From NCBI GenBank assembly GCA_020199995.1, contig JAIVJM010000193.1, positions 1 through 34,810 of the forward strand: a stretch of DNA of 34,810 nucleotides, given 5' to 3'. The DNA is from Acidobacteriota bacterium (GTDB lineage: Bacteria > Acidobacteriota > Blastocatellia > Pyrinomonadales > Pyrinomonadaceae). Positions 1 through 8,876 of this stretch are shown here, piece after piece. Every line of letters starts with the position of its first letter. Positions within the stretch are counted from its first letter, which is position 1. The position numbers and the translations under genes are program-made. The notes beneath the pieces were generated by a model that made no database searches, was not told the origin of the DNA, and saw only the letters and a list, made by a program, of their open reading frames with translations.

Positions 1-682
1 TGTGTGCCCACTGTGCCGGTTGTCCTTCACGGGCGCGACTTCTACCACGCGGCGGAAGTGTGTAGCAACTGAAAGTCTTGCGCTGAAAGCGCATAGTTTC
101 AACTAGCGTGCTGGAACAATGAACGTCTCATGCCTTTCTCCTCTTCGAACATGATAGCAGCATAACGCATAGTAGACGTACTACTAGCCGCTGGTAAAGA
201 CGCCCAAATGGGCGTCTAATTCCGCCCGCCGCACAGACGAGATTGACCAATGGCTGCTGGCCGTCCACCTAAGCCGGCCTCCGGGCGCAGGATTATACGC
301 CTTGATTTCGCGTTTGATGCCATGTGCAGAATTAGGGTTATGTGCGCCCACTTCATTGGAAGTTGAGACAAATTCGGCAGCCGGAATATCTCTCTCGGGA
401 AACCTTTACCATGAATCGGCCCGACAACTCATTCAAACCCAACCGCCCTTCGTTTGCCTTACATCAATATCCTCATGTTCGTGATTGATTAAGGGCACAT
501 CTGACAAGTCATCCTGAAGTTATCAGCGTTCCGTGTGAGTGAGGTCGAGCCGCGACCGCCCGACGGGATTCTGCCGTCGAAGAGGGTGGCGAACCGTTTG
601 AGCGCCGTGCTCCGGTTCGGGATCAGCCTGCGCCCATCTCCCGCTGAGGTTGCCTCAGGCCGGTTGCGTTCGTGCGCGTTCG
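1..682. other. Intergenic or unassigned left edge
   Basis: I see no convincing gene here. Short open frames exist (for example a 60-codon frame at 302-484 on the plus strand), but they have no recognisable motif, no clear ribosome binding site and mixed codon use. The minus strand at about 1-110 is open to the edge in more than one frame and could be the tail of a gene starting outside the window. Base composition is more AT-rich than in the genes to the right. Two small hairpins are visible, at 79-93 and 198-217. Confidence 0.5.
198..217. terminator. Hairpin, possible terminator
   Basis: The arms agacgccc and gggcgtct pair perfectly (8 bp) around a four-base loop. On the plus strand the stem is followed by AATT rather than a T-run, so it is at best a weak intrinsic terminator. 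It lies in the unassigned left edge. Confidence 0.3.
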
Positions 683-1957
683 TCATGTGGCGGCGGTGCG
701 TGTCGAGACGTTCATCAGGTGTCGAAAGCTTTCGCGTCCCCTCAGCAGCAGGCTGACCAGTTGCGCGAGCGCGAGGGGCGGGGTCGAGTCCGGGAGGAAG
801 CGGTAACGAAAGAGTGTTTCGCGGCAGTCGTTGGCTTCATGGAAGAGGATGTCCTGCGTGAAGTTGCCCCAGCGCTCTGGGCCGATGAGTTCGACGACCG
901 CGCCGGCGTGCCCCGACGGGAGCAGCATGTTCGACCCGTGGACGCCGACCACGACGTGGCTCGCCGCGTAACGCTCGCACCAGCGCCGCTCGCCCTCGTC
1001 GTCCGTCGAAGGGCGGCGCAGGTCTTCGACCCACGCGGGCAAGCCCTCACCGCTTCCTGTCTCGCTTAACCCCGCGACCGCAAAGTCGAGGGCGGGCCAG
1101 TCCTGCCGGAGCGCCTCGGCCAGCACGGACACGTGCCGATGTTGCATGTCTGTTGAGTCTGAAGGTCGCCGGATCAGTAACTTGAGCCTTTCGCGGCGGG
1201 TGTGGGGCATGTCGCCGAAAGGCGCGCTCCACGGTCGGTCGTCGCGCCAGATGAAGGTCACGGTCGGCCTCTTCAGGCGTGCCTCCCATTCGTCGAGTGG
1301 GAACGGTTCGACGCGCGTGAAGCGTTCGATGCGGTAGTCATCGGGCCGCGGGTGCGAGAGCGCGTGACTGAGACTCACACTTTGGAACGCCTCAATGCGG
1401 CGGCGGATTTCGCGCGCCAGCCACTCGTTCCATTCCGTCCCGCGCCGCAGGGGCAGGCCGAGCGTCCAGACCTGCGCGACGCCGTCAGGCACCATCCACG
1501 CGAGAAACGCAGGCACGATCACGATCAGATCAACGTCCGTCCGCCAATCGAGGTAAGACTGCGCGTTGAGCAGTTTGAGGAGCGAGTGGCCGTAGAGCGT
1601 GTCGAGGCAGTTGAGGAGCACGACGCGGCGCGTGACGGGCAGATGCTCGCGGACGTCGAAGGGGACGGGCGCCTCCGAGCGTCGGGCGTAGGACTGGCGC
1701 AGCCATTCGGCGAACCATTCGACGCCGTGCGGGTCGTAGACCGCGCCCGTCGCCTTCTCCAGCAGCATCGGCGTGTAGAGCGCCTGCCCCGCCGCGAGGT
1801 CGCCGTAGAACTCTCGACGGCAGCTCGCGCAACGCAGGTCGGCGAGACAGCGCATGCCGGGGATGTGCCAGCCCTCGACGCTCAGACGCACGCGGCAGTG
1901 CGGGCACTCGTGGTCGGCCTCTGTGAGCGGGTGCAGCCGGATCATATCGGAAACCAT
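683..1957 (-). CDS. GT61-like (DUF563) glycosyltransferase with N-terminal zinc ribbon
   Basis: A 424-residue protein, last of a leftward run of four genes. The C-terminal third carries the pattern typical of GT61/DUF563 enzymes: a central stretch beginning VTFIWRDDRPW, then VVVGVHGSNMLLPSGHAGAVV followed by ELI, which matches the family's conserved HG(A)xxxN...P..VVEL nucleotide-sugar region (about residues 345-370). The N-terminus has two cysteine pairs, C18-x2-C21 and C43-x2-C46, suggesting a small zinc ribbon, which is not usual in this family. No signal peptide or membrane segment is evident, so it is probably cytoplasmic and transfers a sugar onto a glycan or glycoprotein. The start may be Met1 or Met5 (1945); neither has a strong ribosome binding site, and the upstream DNA is the heptamer repeat. 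The exact substrate cannot be told. Family assignment is moderately sure. Confidence 0.75.
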   Translation of the reverse strand: MVSDMIRLHPLTEADHECPHCRVRLSVEGWHIPGMRCLADLRCASCRREFYGDLAAGQALYTPMLLEKATGAVYDPHGVEWFAEWLRQSYARRSEAPVPFDVREHLPVTRRVVLLNCLDTLYGHSLLKLLNAQSYLDWRTDVDLIVIVPAFLAWMVPDGVAQVWTLGLPLRRGTEWNEWLAREIRRRIEAFQSVSLSHALSHPRPDDYRIERFTRVEPFPLDEWEARLKRPTVTFIWRDDRPWSAPFGDMPHTRRERLKLLIRRPSDSTDMQHRHVSVLAEALRQDWPALDFAVAGLSETGSGEGLPAWVEDLRRPSTDDEGERRWCERYAASHVVVGVHGSNMLLPSGHAGAVVELIGPERWGNFTQDILFHEANDCRETLFRYRFLPDSTPPLALAQLVSLLLRGRESFRHLMNVSTRTAAT

Positions 1958-2052
1958 GAATCGTCAATCGTCAATGGATAAGAGCCGTCAATCGTCAATC
2001 GTGAATAGAAAGAACAGGATTTTCTATTCACGATTGACGATTGACGATTGAC
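1958..2052. repeat. Heptamer-based inverted repeat (CGTCAAT units)
   Basis: The arms at 1986-2011 and 2021-2046 are perfect reverse complements (26 bp each) around a 9-base spacer (gaacaggat). The arms are built from the heptamer CGTCAAT and its complement ATTGACG. One further unit follows the right arm, and a separate partial copy lies at 1960-1976. The repeat occupies the space between the FkbM methyltransferase and the GT61-like gene. The last nine or so codons of the methyltransferase are encoded inside it. It could fold as a long hairpin in RNA or as a cruciform. It resembles the short tandem heptamer repeats known from some other bacteria, but I cannot assign it to a named family. Confidence 0.85.
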
Positions 2053-2815
2053 GGCTTTCAGGCATCGCCAGATGCATTGAGTAGAGCGCGGTCTGCACGC
2101 TCTCTCTGCCGGGGAAGAGAGGGTCGCCTTCCACGACGTTCCGCAGCTCGTAGCCCGCGTCTTCCAATAAAGATTCGATCTGGTCGGGACTGTTGCCCAT
2201 GTCAAAAGTCGTCTGGCCGAACTCGAACGTCACGCAGCGGATACGCTTCTCGCGCAGCATGCGCGACGCCCCGCACAGAACCTGAAGCTCCGCGCCCTCC
2301 ACGTCAATCTTGAGCAGGTCAATCTCCGCGACGCCGTTGCTTTCACAATAGAGATCAACGGTGGTGGCCGCGACTTCTTCGGTCGTCCGAGGTTTGACGT
2401 CAATGCCGTAATTCTCCAGCGGGCGCAGGGCTCGCGAAGTCCAGCTCAGGTAATCACCGTCGTAGACGTAGAGGAGCACCGCGCCCGCTTCCTCCGCCAA
2501 CGCGAGCCGGTTGAGGCGGACATTGCGGAGCGACGCCGCGCGGCTGATTGTCTCCAAACGCTCGAAGCCCGCGCGGGTCGGCTCGAAGGCGTGCACGCAC
2601 CCGCCCGCGCCGACGAACCTTGAGAACAGCAACGTCAGTTCGCCGACGTTCGCACCCACGTCGAAGACCGTCATCCCCTCGCGCAGATACCCGAGGTAGA
2701 AAATCCTCTCCGCGCGCTCGACCTCCGCGAATGAAGCGGCGGAAGACGGCTCGCCCGCCGTCGTGCGGCGAAGTCGAAGTAAGCGACGGACGAGAGAGGC
2801 GGCGCGGTTCTTCAC
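2024..2815 (-). CDS. FkbM-family SAM-dependent methyltransferase
   Basis: A 263-residue protein with a typical FkbM layout: the SAM-binding motif FDVGANVGE near residues 51-59, an acidic second motif HAFEPT about 25 residues later, and the family-specific IDLLKIDVEGAE near residue 165. It probably O-methylates a sugar on a glycan made by the neighbouring glycosyltransferases. The start is a GTG at 2815 behind a G-rich stretch. The C-terminal residues SRQSSIVNRE are encoded by the inverted repeat, so the natural C-terminus was probably extended or replaced when the repeat arose. It is second to last in the leftward gene run, with about 65 bp to the GT61-like gene. Family assignment is sure; the acceptor is unknown. 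Confidence 0.92.
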   Translation of the reverse strand: MKNRAASLVRRLLRLRRTTAGEPSSAASFAEVERAERIFYLGYLREGMTVFDVGANVGELTLLFSRFVGAGGCVHAFEPTRAGFERLETISRAASLRNVRLNRLALAEEAGAVLLYVYDGDYLSWTSRALRPLENYGIDVKPRTTEEVAATTVDLYCESNGVAEIDLLKIDVEGAELQVLCGASRMLREKRIRCVTFEFGQTTFDMGNSPDQIESLLEDAGYELRNVVEGDPLFPGRESVQTALYSMHLAMPESRQSSIVNRE

Positions 2816-2922
2816 AGTTGCCCCCCCGCCGCGCGCCGCGCGCCGAGACGGTAGTTCTGACTGACGTACTCTGCCCTCATCATCGGCTTCATCAACTCAC
2901 ACGGAAGGCGCGGCAAAACTGC

Positions 2923-4185
2923 TCAGGTATTTGATAACGTCTCGTGAATAATCGCGTCAATCTGCGCGGCGCGGGACTCGAAGGTGTGGTCGCGCAGCGT
3001 GCGGCGCTGCCCGGCGGCGGCGACGCGTCGGCGCACCGGCTCGTGTTCGAGCAGATACTTCACTTTCTCGACGCACTCCGCGGCGTCGCGGTAGGCGACG
3101 ACCTCCGCGTCCGGCTCGAAAAGCTCCGGCAGGTTATCCTTCCAGTCCGTTAACAGGCAGGTGCCGACGCCCGTCGCCTCGAAGAGACGCATGTTCGAGG
3201 CGCTGGTGGGCGAGATGTCAATGTGCGTGTTGAGGGCAACGCGCGAGTCGCGGAGCTGCTGAAACATCTCAAGGCCGAAGAGCGAAGGGCGCGCGCGCCG
3301 CGCGATGCGTTCATCCATGGACGGCGCGGGCGCGTGTGTCTGAGAGCCGCCGCGAAGAATCCGCGAGGCCCGGCGCGCCACTCCTCCCAAAATTGGTATT
3401 GACGACACGCGCAGGCGCACGCCTGCCCGCACCGTCGCCCGTCCCACGCTTCCCGCCGAACCGCTCTCCGGCGCATCACCCTCTTGCCGGAGTAGAGGCG
3501 GCGGCCCGACGTCAGACCAGATTTGCAGATTGGTCTCCTCGACGAGCCGCGAGAGAATCTTCTCGCGTTCGAGGTGAAACTGTTCGGACTTGATGATCGA
3601 GCCGAGGAAGGCGAAGTCGGCGCTGGGCGCGGCTGTCGTGTCGAGCTTTGTCAGGATGCGCGGCTCGAACGCGTGGTTGACGTGGCGGCTGCGGTGGCCT
3701 TGCTCGCGAAAGTGCGCGACCAGTTCCGGCACACACGAGAGCACGACATCACACGCGCCGAAGATTGAGCCGTCGCGATAAGGCGCGCCGCACCAGCCCA
3801 ACACGAGACGGAGTGAAGGGCAGATGGCTCTCAGGTGATTGAGGAAGGCGGCGGTCACGGTCGAGTAGTCGGCGACGATCAGAGCGTCGGGGCGGAAGTC
3901 TCTGACCTGCGCCGCGGTGATCTCAAAGAGCCAGTTCCCTTCCTCGAAGGCGAGCCCGTGCTCAGCCGCCCATTCCTTTTGCATCGGCTCGGCGTTGGCG
4001 ACCAGATCACAGGTCTCGTAGCCTGACTCTGACAGGGCCTTCGTCCAGAAGTCGGACGAGCCGAAGCAATCGTCAATGAGGGGAGCGTGCTGCGCGGCGT
4101 AAGGCTGCGCGGCGAGGCCGGGGCGCTGGGCGTAGAAGTGTTTGAGGTAGGCCGGGTAGTAAACCCCGATCTTCAGTAAGCGCAT
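2923..4185 (-). CDS. CgeB-like glycosyltransferase (group 1 type)
   Basis: A 420-residue protein. It begins with an N-terminal Rossmann-like segment (MRLLKIGVYYPAYLKHFYAQ) and a middle domain containing ALIVADYSTVTAAFL. The C-terminal domain, around residues 335-400, carries the pattern of the CgeB/Glyco_trans_1_2 family: ISPTSASNMRLFEATGVGTC, then LLTDWKDNLPELFEPDAEVVAY. These proteins transfer sugars in spore-coat and surface-glycan pathways. The start ATG at 4185 has no obvious ribosome binding site and lies just downstream (in gene direction) of a GCC-repeat tract. The FkbM gene follows after about 107 bp. The GT-B fold is well supported; the sugar donor is unknown. Confidence 0.85.
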   Translation of the reverse strand: MRLLKIGVYYPAYLKHFYAQRPGLAAQPYAAQHAPLIDDCFGSSDFWTKALSESGYETCDLVANAEPMQKEWAAEHGLAFEEGNWLFEITAAQVRDFRPDALIVADYSTVTAAFLNHLRAICPSLRLVLGWCGAPYRDGSIFGACDVVLSCVPELVAHFREQGHRSRHVNHAFEPRILTKLDTTAAPSADFAFLGSIIKSEQFHLEREKILSRLVEETNLQIWSDVGPPPLLRQEGDAPESGSAGSVGRATVRAGVRLRVSSIPILGGVARRASRILRGGSQTHAPAPSMDERIARRARPSLFGLEMFQQLRDSRVALNTHIDISPTSASNMRLFEATGVGTCLLTDWKDNLPELFEPDAEVVAYRDAAECVEKVKYLLEHEPVRRRVAAAGQRRTLRDHTFESRAAQIDAIIHETLSNT

Positions 4186-4233
4186 GACTTGCGGCGGCGG
4201 CGGCGGCAGCAGTCGCCCCGCCGGGCCTCTGGG

Positions 4234-4722
4234 TTAGAGTTCGATGTGGTAGATGACGTTGCCGGTCTCGGCCTCGACGCCAGTCTGCACGAGGCCGAGT
4301 CGGCGCGCGCCGCGCGGCGAAACGTTGTCGGGGTGAATCTTCGCCATCAGGCGGGGCGCGCCCGCGAGACGGCAGACGAGCTTCGCCACGTCGAGCGAGA
4401 TTCGCATAAACGCGCGCCCGCGCCATTTCTCGTCCACCAGCACGCCGAAAGAAGGCACTTCATACCCGGCGTCCCACCCGCGCAGCATGAAGAAGCCGGC
4501 GAGTTCGCCGCGCCAGAACATGCCGGAATAGACGTCCCGCTCCCGCCCGGCGAGAAGACGCGCGATCTCCTCCTCGCCCGAGCCGAAGGCGTAGAAAAAT
4601 CGCGCGTACTCCGGGGGCTGCGCGCAGAGCAGGGCCGAGATTATCCCGGCGTCTTCAACCCCGAGCGGACGGATCGTGAAATCCGTCCGGCCTGCCGAGC
4701 TTCCCTCATCCGTCGAATGCAT
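4234..4722 (-). CDS. GNAT-family N-acetyltransferase
   Basis: A 162-residue protein with the general plan of GNAT acetyltransferases: an N-terminal TIRPLGVEDAGIISALL segment, a central beta strand SFGVLVDEKWRGRAFMR in the place of the acetyl-CoA loop, then KIHPDNVSPRGARRLGLVQTG, the usual late motif in which a residue after N-x2-S packs against CoA. The glycine-rich loop is a weak version of the canonical Q/R-x2-G-x-G/A. It is the first gene of the leftward glycan block and starts about 200 bp from the divergent kinase, so it may acetylate an amino sugar. That role is inferred from context only. Confidence 0.75.
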   Translation of the reverse strand: MHSTDEGSSAGRTDFTIRPLGVEDAGIISALLCAQPPEYARFFYAFGSGEEEIARLLAGRERDVYSGMFWRGELAGFFMLRGWDAGYEVPSFGVLVDEKWRGRAFMRISLDVAKLVCRLAGAPRLMAKIHPDNVSPRGARRLGLVQTGVEAETGNVIYHIEL

Positions 4723-4921
4723 AGGTTTTCCGGGAGTTTACTTTTCAGGGCGTTTATAACACTATTCCGACTTCACTTGAGAACCATTTTGTCGCCACGG
4801 CTCGACGAGGTGGACGGCGCCGGAAGCGCCGGCAATCCGCGGCAGCCAGCTTTGCCGTATAAATTACGGCTCAATGAGCGGTGATGGTTTTTAGGACTGA
4901 AAGTGGCCGAGAGAGGTGATT
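4723..4921. promoter_or_regulatory. Divergent intergenic region with palindrome
   Basis: This region separates the leftward acetyltransferase from the rightward kinase and should hold both promoters. On the minus strand a TATAAA hexamer lies at 4758-4753, about 30 bp upstream of the acetyltransferase start; no good -35 box is visible. On the plus side, 4854-4870 reads gccgta-taaat-tacggc, a perfect 6+5+6 palindrome containing TATAAA. It could be a -10 element overlapped by an operator. The promoter calls are inference from motif and position only. Confidence 0.4.
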
Positions 4922-7741
4922 TTGATTCGTCAGGCGGGTGAACATGCCGCGACGGGCGAGACGACGAGGCGCGACCCTGAGCGCTTCGCCTACGCGACGC
5001 TCGACGCGCTCTCCGAACACGTCGCCGTGCTCGACGAGCGCGGAATCGTCGTCGCCGTCAACCGGGCCTGGCGAGAGTTCGCCGTGGCGAACTCGCTTTC
5101 GATGGAAGGGCTCAGCGTAGGGGCGAACTATTTCGCCGCCTGTCACAACGCGACGGGCAGGGGCGCGGAAGACGCCGCACGCTTTGCCGACGGACTCCAC
5201 GCCGTCATCAGTGGCGAGTTGGGCGAGTTCTCACTCGAATACCCCTGCCATTCCCCCACACAGCAACGCTGGTTCATCGCCCGCGCGACGCGGTTCGAGT
5301 TCGAGGGGGAGACCCGCGCCGTCGTCACGCACGCGAACATCACGACGCGCAAGCTGGCCGAAGAAGCGATCCGCTTTCATTCGCACCTGCTGGACACGGT
5401 CGAGCAGGCCGTGATCGCCACGGATTTGAGCGGGACGATCATTTACTGGAACCGCTTTGCGGAAAAGCTCTACGGTTGGCCCGCCGCTGAAATTGTCGGG
5501 CGCAATATCATGGAGGTCGTCCTGCCGGAAGCCGCGCGGGAGCAGGCTTCCGAAGTCATGTCGCGCCTCCAAGCGGGCCAAAGCTGGTCGGGGGAGTTCA
5601 CGGTTCGTCGCCGTGACGGCGCGACCTTTAGAGCGTTTATCACGGACACGCCGATTTACAATACGGAAGGGACAATGATCGGCATCGTCGGCGTGTCTCG
5701 GGACATCACCGAGCGTAAGCGCGCCGAGGAGGAGCGGGAGCGGCTGCTCCGGTCTCTGGAGGTAGAGCGGGCGCGGCTGACATACCTCTTCACGCACGCC
5801 CCGGCCTTCGTCGCCGTGCTGCGCGGCCCCGACCACGTGTTTGAACTCGCCAACCCACCCTACCTGCAAATGGTCGGCCACCGGGACGTGTTGGGTAAGC
5901 CCGCACGCGAAGCCCTCCCGGAGGTCGAGGGGCAGGGCTACTTTGAGCTGCTCGATAACGCGTACCTGACGGGCGAGCCCCACGTCGGGCGCGGGATGCG
6001 CTTGCTGGTGCAGCGCGAGCCGGAAGGGGCGCCCGAAGAACTCTTCTTCGATTTCGTCTACCAGCCGATGTTCGACGCCGACGGGTCGGTCTCGGATATT
6101 TTCGTGCACGGGGTGGACGTCACCGAGCACAAGCGGGCGGAAGACTCGCTGAAGCAGCTTGCCGATGAAGTCGAGCGCCAACTGCACAAGTTCGACGCGG
6201 TCGTGTCTTCCGTGCAGGACTTTATTTACATGTTCGATTTACAGGGGCGCTTCACATACATCAACAATCCGCTCCTCGACCTCTGGCAAAAAACCTTCGA
6301 GCAAGCCGTCGGCAAGAACTTTTACGACCTAGACTATCCGCCGGATTTAGCCGAACGGCTTCAGAGTCAGATTCAGGAGGTCATCACGAGCCGCCGCCCG
6401 CTCAAGGACGAAACGCCTTACACGAGCGCGTCGGGCACGCGTGCATACGAGTACATCTTCGTCCCACTCATCTCCACCGACGGGGCGGTGGAAGCGGTCG
6501 CCGGCGTGACGCGCGACATCACCGAGCGCAAGCTCGCCGAAGACGCTTTGCGCGAGAGCGAGGAGTGGCTGCGCGCCATCTTCGAGGCGTCGCGCGACGG
6601 GATTATCGTCGAGGACGACGAGCGCATCGCCTACGTCAACCACGCCTACGCGCGGCTCTTCGGCTACGAAGACCCGGACGAGCTGAAAGGCAAGCACATC
6701 TCCGCCGTCCTCTCCGCCGCCGCCGAAGAACGCCTGCTGGACTACGGAAAGCGGCGCATGCGGGGCGAGGCCGCGCCGACGGTGTACGAGTTTAAAGGTA
6801 AGCGCAGGGACGGTCAGATGATTGACCTGGAAGCGTCAGTCTCGATATCCAACGTCGGCGGCAAAGCGTACATCACGACGGCAGTTCGCGACATCGCCGA
6901 GCGCAAGCGGGCCGAGGAGGAGCTGCGCGGAGCTTACGACGAATTGGAAAGGCGCGTGGAGGAGCGGACCGCCGAACTCGCGCGCGCCAACGCAACGCTG
7001 AAAGAGGAGAACGCCGAGCGGCTGCGCGCCGAGGAGTCGCGCAAGAAGCTGCTGCGCCGGCTCGTCACCGCGCAGGAGGAGGAGCGACGACGCATCTCTC
7101 GCGAGTTGCACGACCAGATGGGACAGCAACTCGCCGCCCTCATGATGGGACTCAAGAGGCTGGACGCCGACTCGCACGGGCGGCAATCCGCCCTCCACAC
7201 CCTCAGACAACTACAGGAGCTGACCGACCAGTTGTCGCGCGAGGTGCACACCCTCGCGTGGGGCCTGCGCCCGCCCGCGCTCGACGATCTGGGGCTGCAC
7301 ACGGCCATCTACAACTACGTCGAGGAGTGGGCCGAGCGTTCGCGCGTGCCGGTTGACTTTCACAGCGCGGGCTTCGTCGGCGAAGGGCGACTCCCCTTCT
7401 CTCACGAGACAGCGCTCTACCGCATCGCGCAGGAGGCGCTGACGAACGTTTTCAAACATTCGGGGGCCGACCGCGTGAGCTTTATCCTTGAGCGGCGCGG
7501 CGATCACGTCCTCGCCGTCGTCGAGGATAACGGCAAGGGGTTCGATGTCGAGGCGCTGTTGGAGCCGTCGGCCAGAGAGCGCAGGATGGGCCTGCTGGGA
7601 ATGCGCGAGCGGGCGACGCTGCTCGGCGGGACGCTCAACATCGAGTCGTCACCCGGCGCGGGCACGGGCGTGTTCGTGCGCATCCCCGTGGGCGCGGGCG
7701 ACGAGACGGGTGATGAGGAAGGAGGAGCCCAGCGTGGATAA
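4922..7741 (+). CDS. Multi-PAS sensor histidine kinase (NarL/DegS type)
   Basis: About 939 residues. Five successive PAS units end in the PAC-like signature (T/A)ERKxAE or a variant, at about residues 139, 262, 399, 533 and 657. A charged coiled coil (660-715) leads to a HisKA_3 dimerisation domain with RRRISRELHDQMGQQLA, phospho-acceptor His about 730. A HATPase domain follows, with N-box EALTNVFKHSG, G1 box VVEDNGKGFD and RRMGLLGMRERATLLGG. No membrane segments are seen, so it senses a cytoplasmic signal (redox, ligand or light). The SD-like gagaggtgat at 4911-4920 contains the GTG at 4916; the TTG at 4922 sits 5 bp after gagagg and is preferred. The stop overlaps the response regulator start, so the pair is translationally coupled. 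Confidence 0.93.
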   Translation: MIRQAGEHAATGETTRRDPERFAYATLDALSEHVAVLDERGIVVAVNRAWREFAVANSLSMEGLSVGANYFAACHNATGRGAEDAARFADGLHAVISGELGEFSLEYPCHSPTQQRWFIARATRFEFEGETRAVVTHANITTRKLAEEAIRFHSHLLDTVEQAVIATDLSGTIIYWNRFAEKLYGWPAAEIVGRNIMEVVLPEAAREQASEVMSRLQAGQSWSGEFTVRRRDGATFRAFITDTPIYNTEGTMIGIVGVSRDITERKRAEEERERLLRSLEVERARLTYLFTHAPAFVAVLRGPDHVFELANPPYLQMVGHRDVLGKPAREALPEVEGQGYFELLDNAYLTGEPHVGRGMRLLVQREPEGAPEELFFDFVYQPMFDADGSVSDIFVHGVDVTEHKRAEDSLKQLADEVERQLHKFDAVVSSVQDFIYMFDLQGRFTYINNPLLDLWQKTFEQAVGKNFYDLDYPPDLAERLQSQIQEVITSRRPLKDETPYTSASGTRAYEYIFVPLISTDGAVEAVAGVTRDITERKLAEDALRESEEWLRAIFEASRDGIIVEDDERIAYVNHAYARLFGYEDPDELKGKHISAVLSAAAEERLLDYGKRRMRGEAAPTVYEFKGKRRDGQMIDLEASVSISNVGGKAYITTAVRDIAERKRAEEELRGAYDELERRVEERTAELARANATLKEENAERLRAEESRKKLLRRLVTAQEEERRRISRELHDQMGQQLAALMMGLKRLDADSHGRQSALHTLRQLQELTDQLSREVHTLAWGLRPPALDDLGLHTAIYNYVEEWAERSRVPVDFHSAGFVGEGRLPFSHETALYRIAQEALTNVFKHSGADRVSFILERRGDHVLAVVEDNGKGFDVEALLEPSARERRMGLLGMRERATLLGGTLNIESSPGAGTGVFVRIPVGAGDETGDEEGGAQRG

Positions 7742-8387
7742 ACTTCGCATCTTCCTCGCCGATGATCACATGGTCATCCGCGAAGGACTGAAGGCTCTCG
7801 TCAACGCGCAGCCTGACATGCACGTCGTCGGCGAAGCCGACAACGGCAGCGCGGCGTGGCAGCGCGCCAGCGAACTCAAGCCCGACGTGGTGGTGATGGA
7901 CGTCTCGATGCCGGAGATGAGCGGGGCGGAGGCGACCGAGCGACTGAAGCAGGACTGCCCGCAGATCAAGGTGCTGGCGCTCACCTTCTACGAGGACAAG
8001 AGCTACCTCCGCCAGATGATCGAGGCCGGGGCCGCGGGCTACGTCCTCAAGCGCGCGGTGATGGAGGAGTTGGTTCACGCCGTCCGCACGGTGGCGGCGG
8101 GCGGCTCATACCTCGACCCGACGCTGGCCGACAAGGTCATCACCAGCTACTTCAATCAGGAACCCTCCGACGCTAAGGCGGCGGGCGGCGAGCTGAGTGA
8201 ACGCGAAGCTCAGGTTCTGCGCCTCATCGCGTGGGGCTACAGCAACAAAGAGATCGGCTGGAAACTCAGCATCAGCGTCAAGACGGTGGACACCTACAAG
8301 CTCCGCCTGATGGAAAAGCTCAGCCTCCGCAGCCGCACCGACATCGTCCGCTACGCACTCCGTCAGGGGTTGATGCAGGACGAATAA
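7734..8387 (+). CDS. LuxR/NarL-family response regulator
   Basis: A 217-residue response regulator of normal family length. The receiver domain has the acidic pair D10-D11, phospho-acceptor D56 in VVVMDVSMPEMSG, a T/S at LALTF and the lysine in GYVLKRA. The C-terminal LuxR-type helix-turn-helix has LSEREAQVLRLIAWGYSNKE, then KTVDTYKLRLMEKL. The GTG start at 7734 is preceded by GGAGGAG at 7721-7727 with good spacing; an in-frame ATG at 7713 is the alternative. It overlaps the kinase by 8 bp and is certainly its partner. Its targets are not shown by the sequence; the DUF4331 gene 490 bp downstream is a possible one. Confidence 0.95.
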   Translation: MDKLRIFLADDHMVIREGLKALVNAQPDMHVVGEADNGSAAWQRASELKPDVVVMDVSMPEMSGAEATERLKQDCPQIKVLALTFYEDKSYLRQMIEAGAAGYVLKRAVMEELVHAVRTVAAGGSYLDPTLADKVITSYFNQEPSDAKAAGGELSEREAQVLRLIAWGYSNKEIGWKLSISVKTVDTYKLRLMEKLSLRSRTDIVRYALRQGLMQDE

Positions 8388-8876
8388 CCGCGCCTCCTGC
8401 CCGCCCGCCTCAGCTCCCCTCTCGGAAACCGACCCGCAACCCTTGTCAGGAATTACCCGACACGCTTTCCGATTTTACCGACAGACCAGTGTGTGATAAC
8501 AGACATACAATCAAGTTTGTCCCCATAACCGTATTTGGTGCGTCCCCTCCAGACGCCTCAATTTTTCCGCAGGAGCGGCGTGAAAGTAGCCCCTGACGAA
8601 CTGCCGTCGGCGTTCTCGACCGAGCGGGTAGTTTTCAGCGGGCCAGCTAAATCCAATTCTCCAGCGGCATTCGTACTTCATATACCAAAGACCCATTGAA
8701 ACGTGAGACCTTGCGTTTCGGCGACGACGATAGCCTGACGCGCTACTCGTTGAATAAAAGTGCGGCGCGGCGTGCGCGCCTTAGAACCAGCATTACTGCG
8801 CGGCGTGAACTCAGAAGCCCGGCATACGAAGCGCGGTGGGCCATCCGGGACATCACAGGGAGAATAAGGAAGAGTT
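8388..8876. other. Intergenic region upstream of DUF4331 gene
   Basis: About 490 bp without a supportable gene, less GC-rich than its flanks. An open frame from 8696 runs into the DUF4331 gene in another frame and shows no family features. At 8446-8463, gtcaggaattacccgac is an imperfect inverted repeat (GTCxGG...CCxGAC) that could bind a dimeric regulator such as the NarL-type protein just upstream. A TACAAT hexamer is present at 8506-8511 without a recognisable -35 box. A good ribosome binding site (aagga, 8866-8870) serves the next gene. Confidence 0.4.

Noticed and set aside
79-93. Hairpin tgcgct-gaa-agcgca near the left edge
   Set aside because: Only a 6-bp stem without a T-run and without a gene that it could serve, so it is not listed as a terminator.
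302-484. 60-codon plus-strand frame
   Set aside because: No ribosome binding site, no motif and no support from neighbours; kept only as part of the unassigned left edge.
1986-2046. Simple intrinsic terminator
   Set aside because: The arms are built of tandem heptamers and there is no T-run on the transcribed minus strand, so I report it as a repeat family candidate rather than a terminator.
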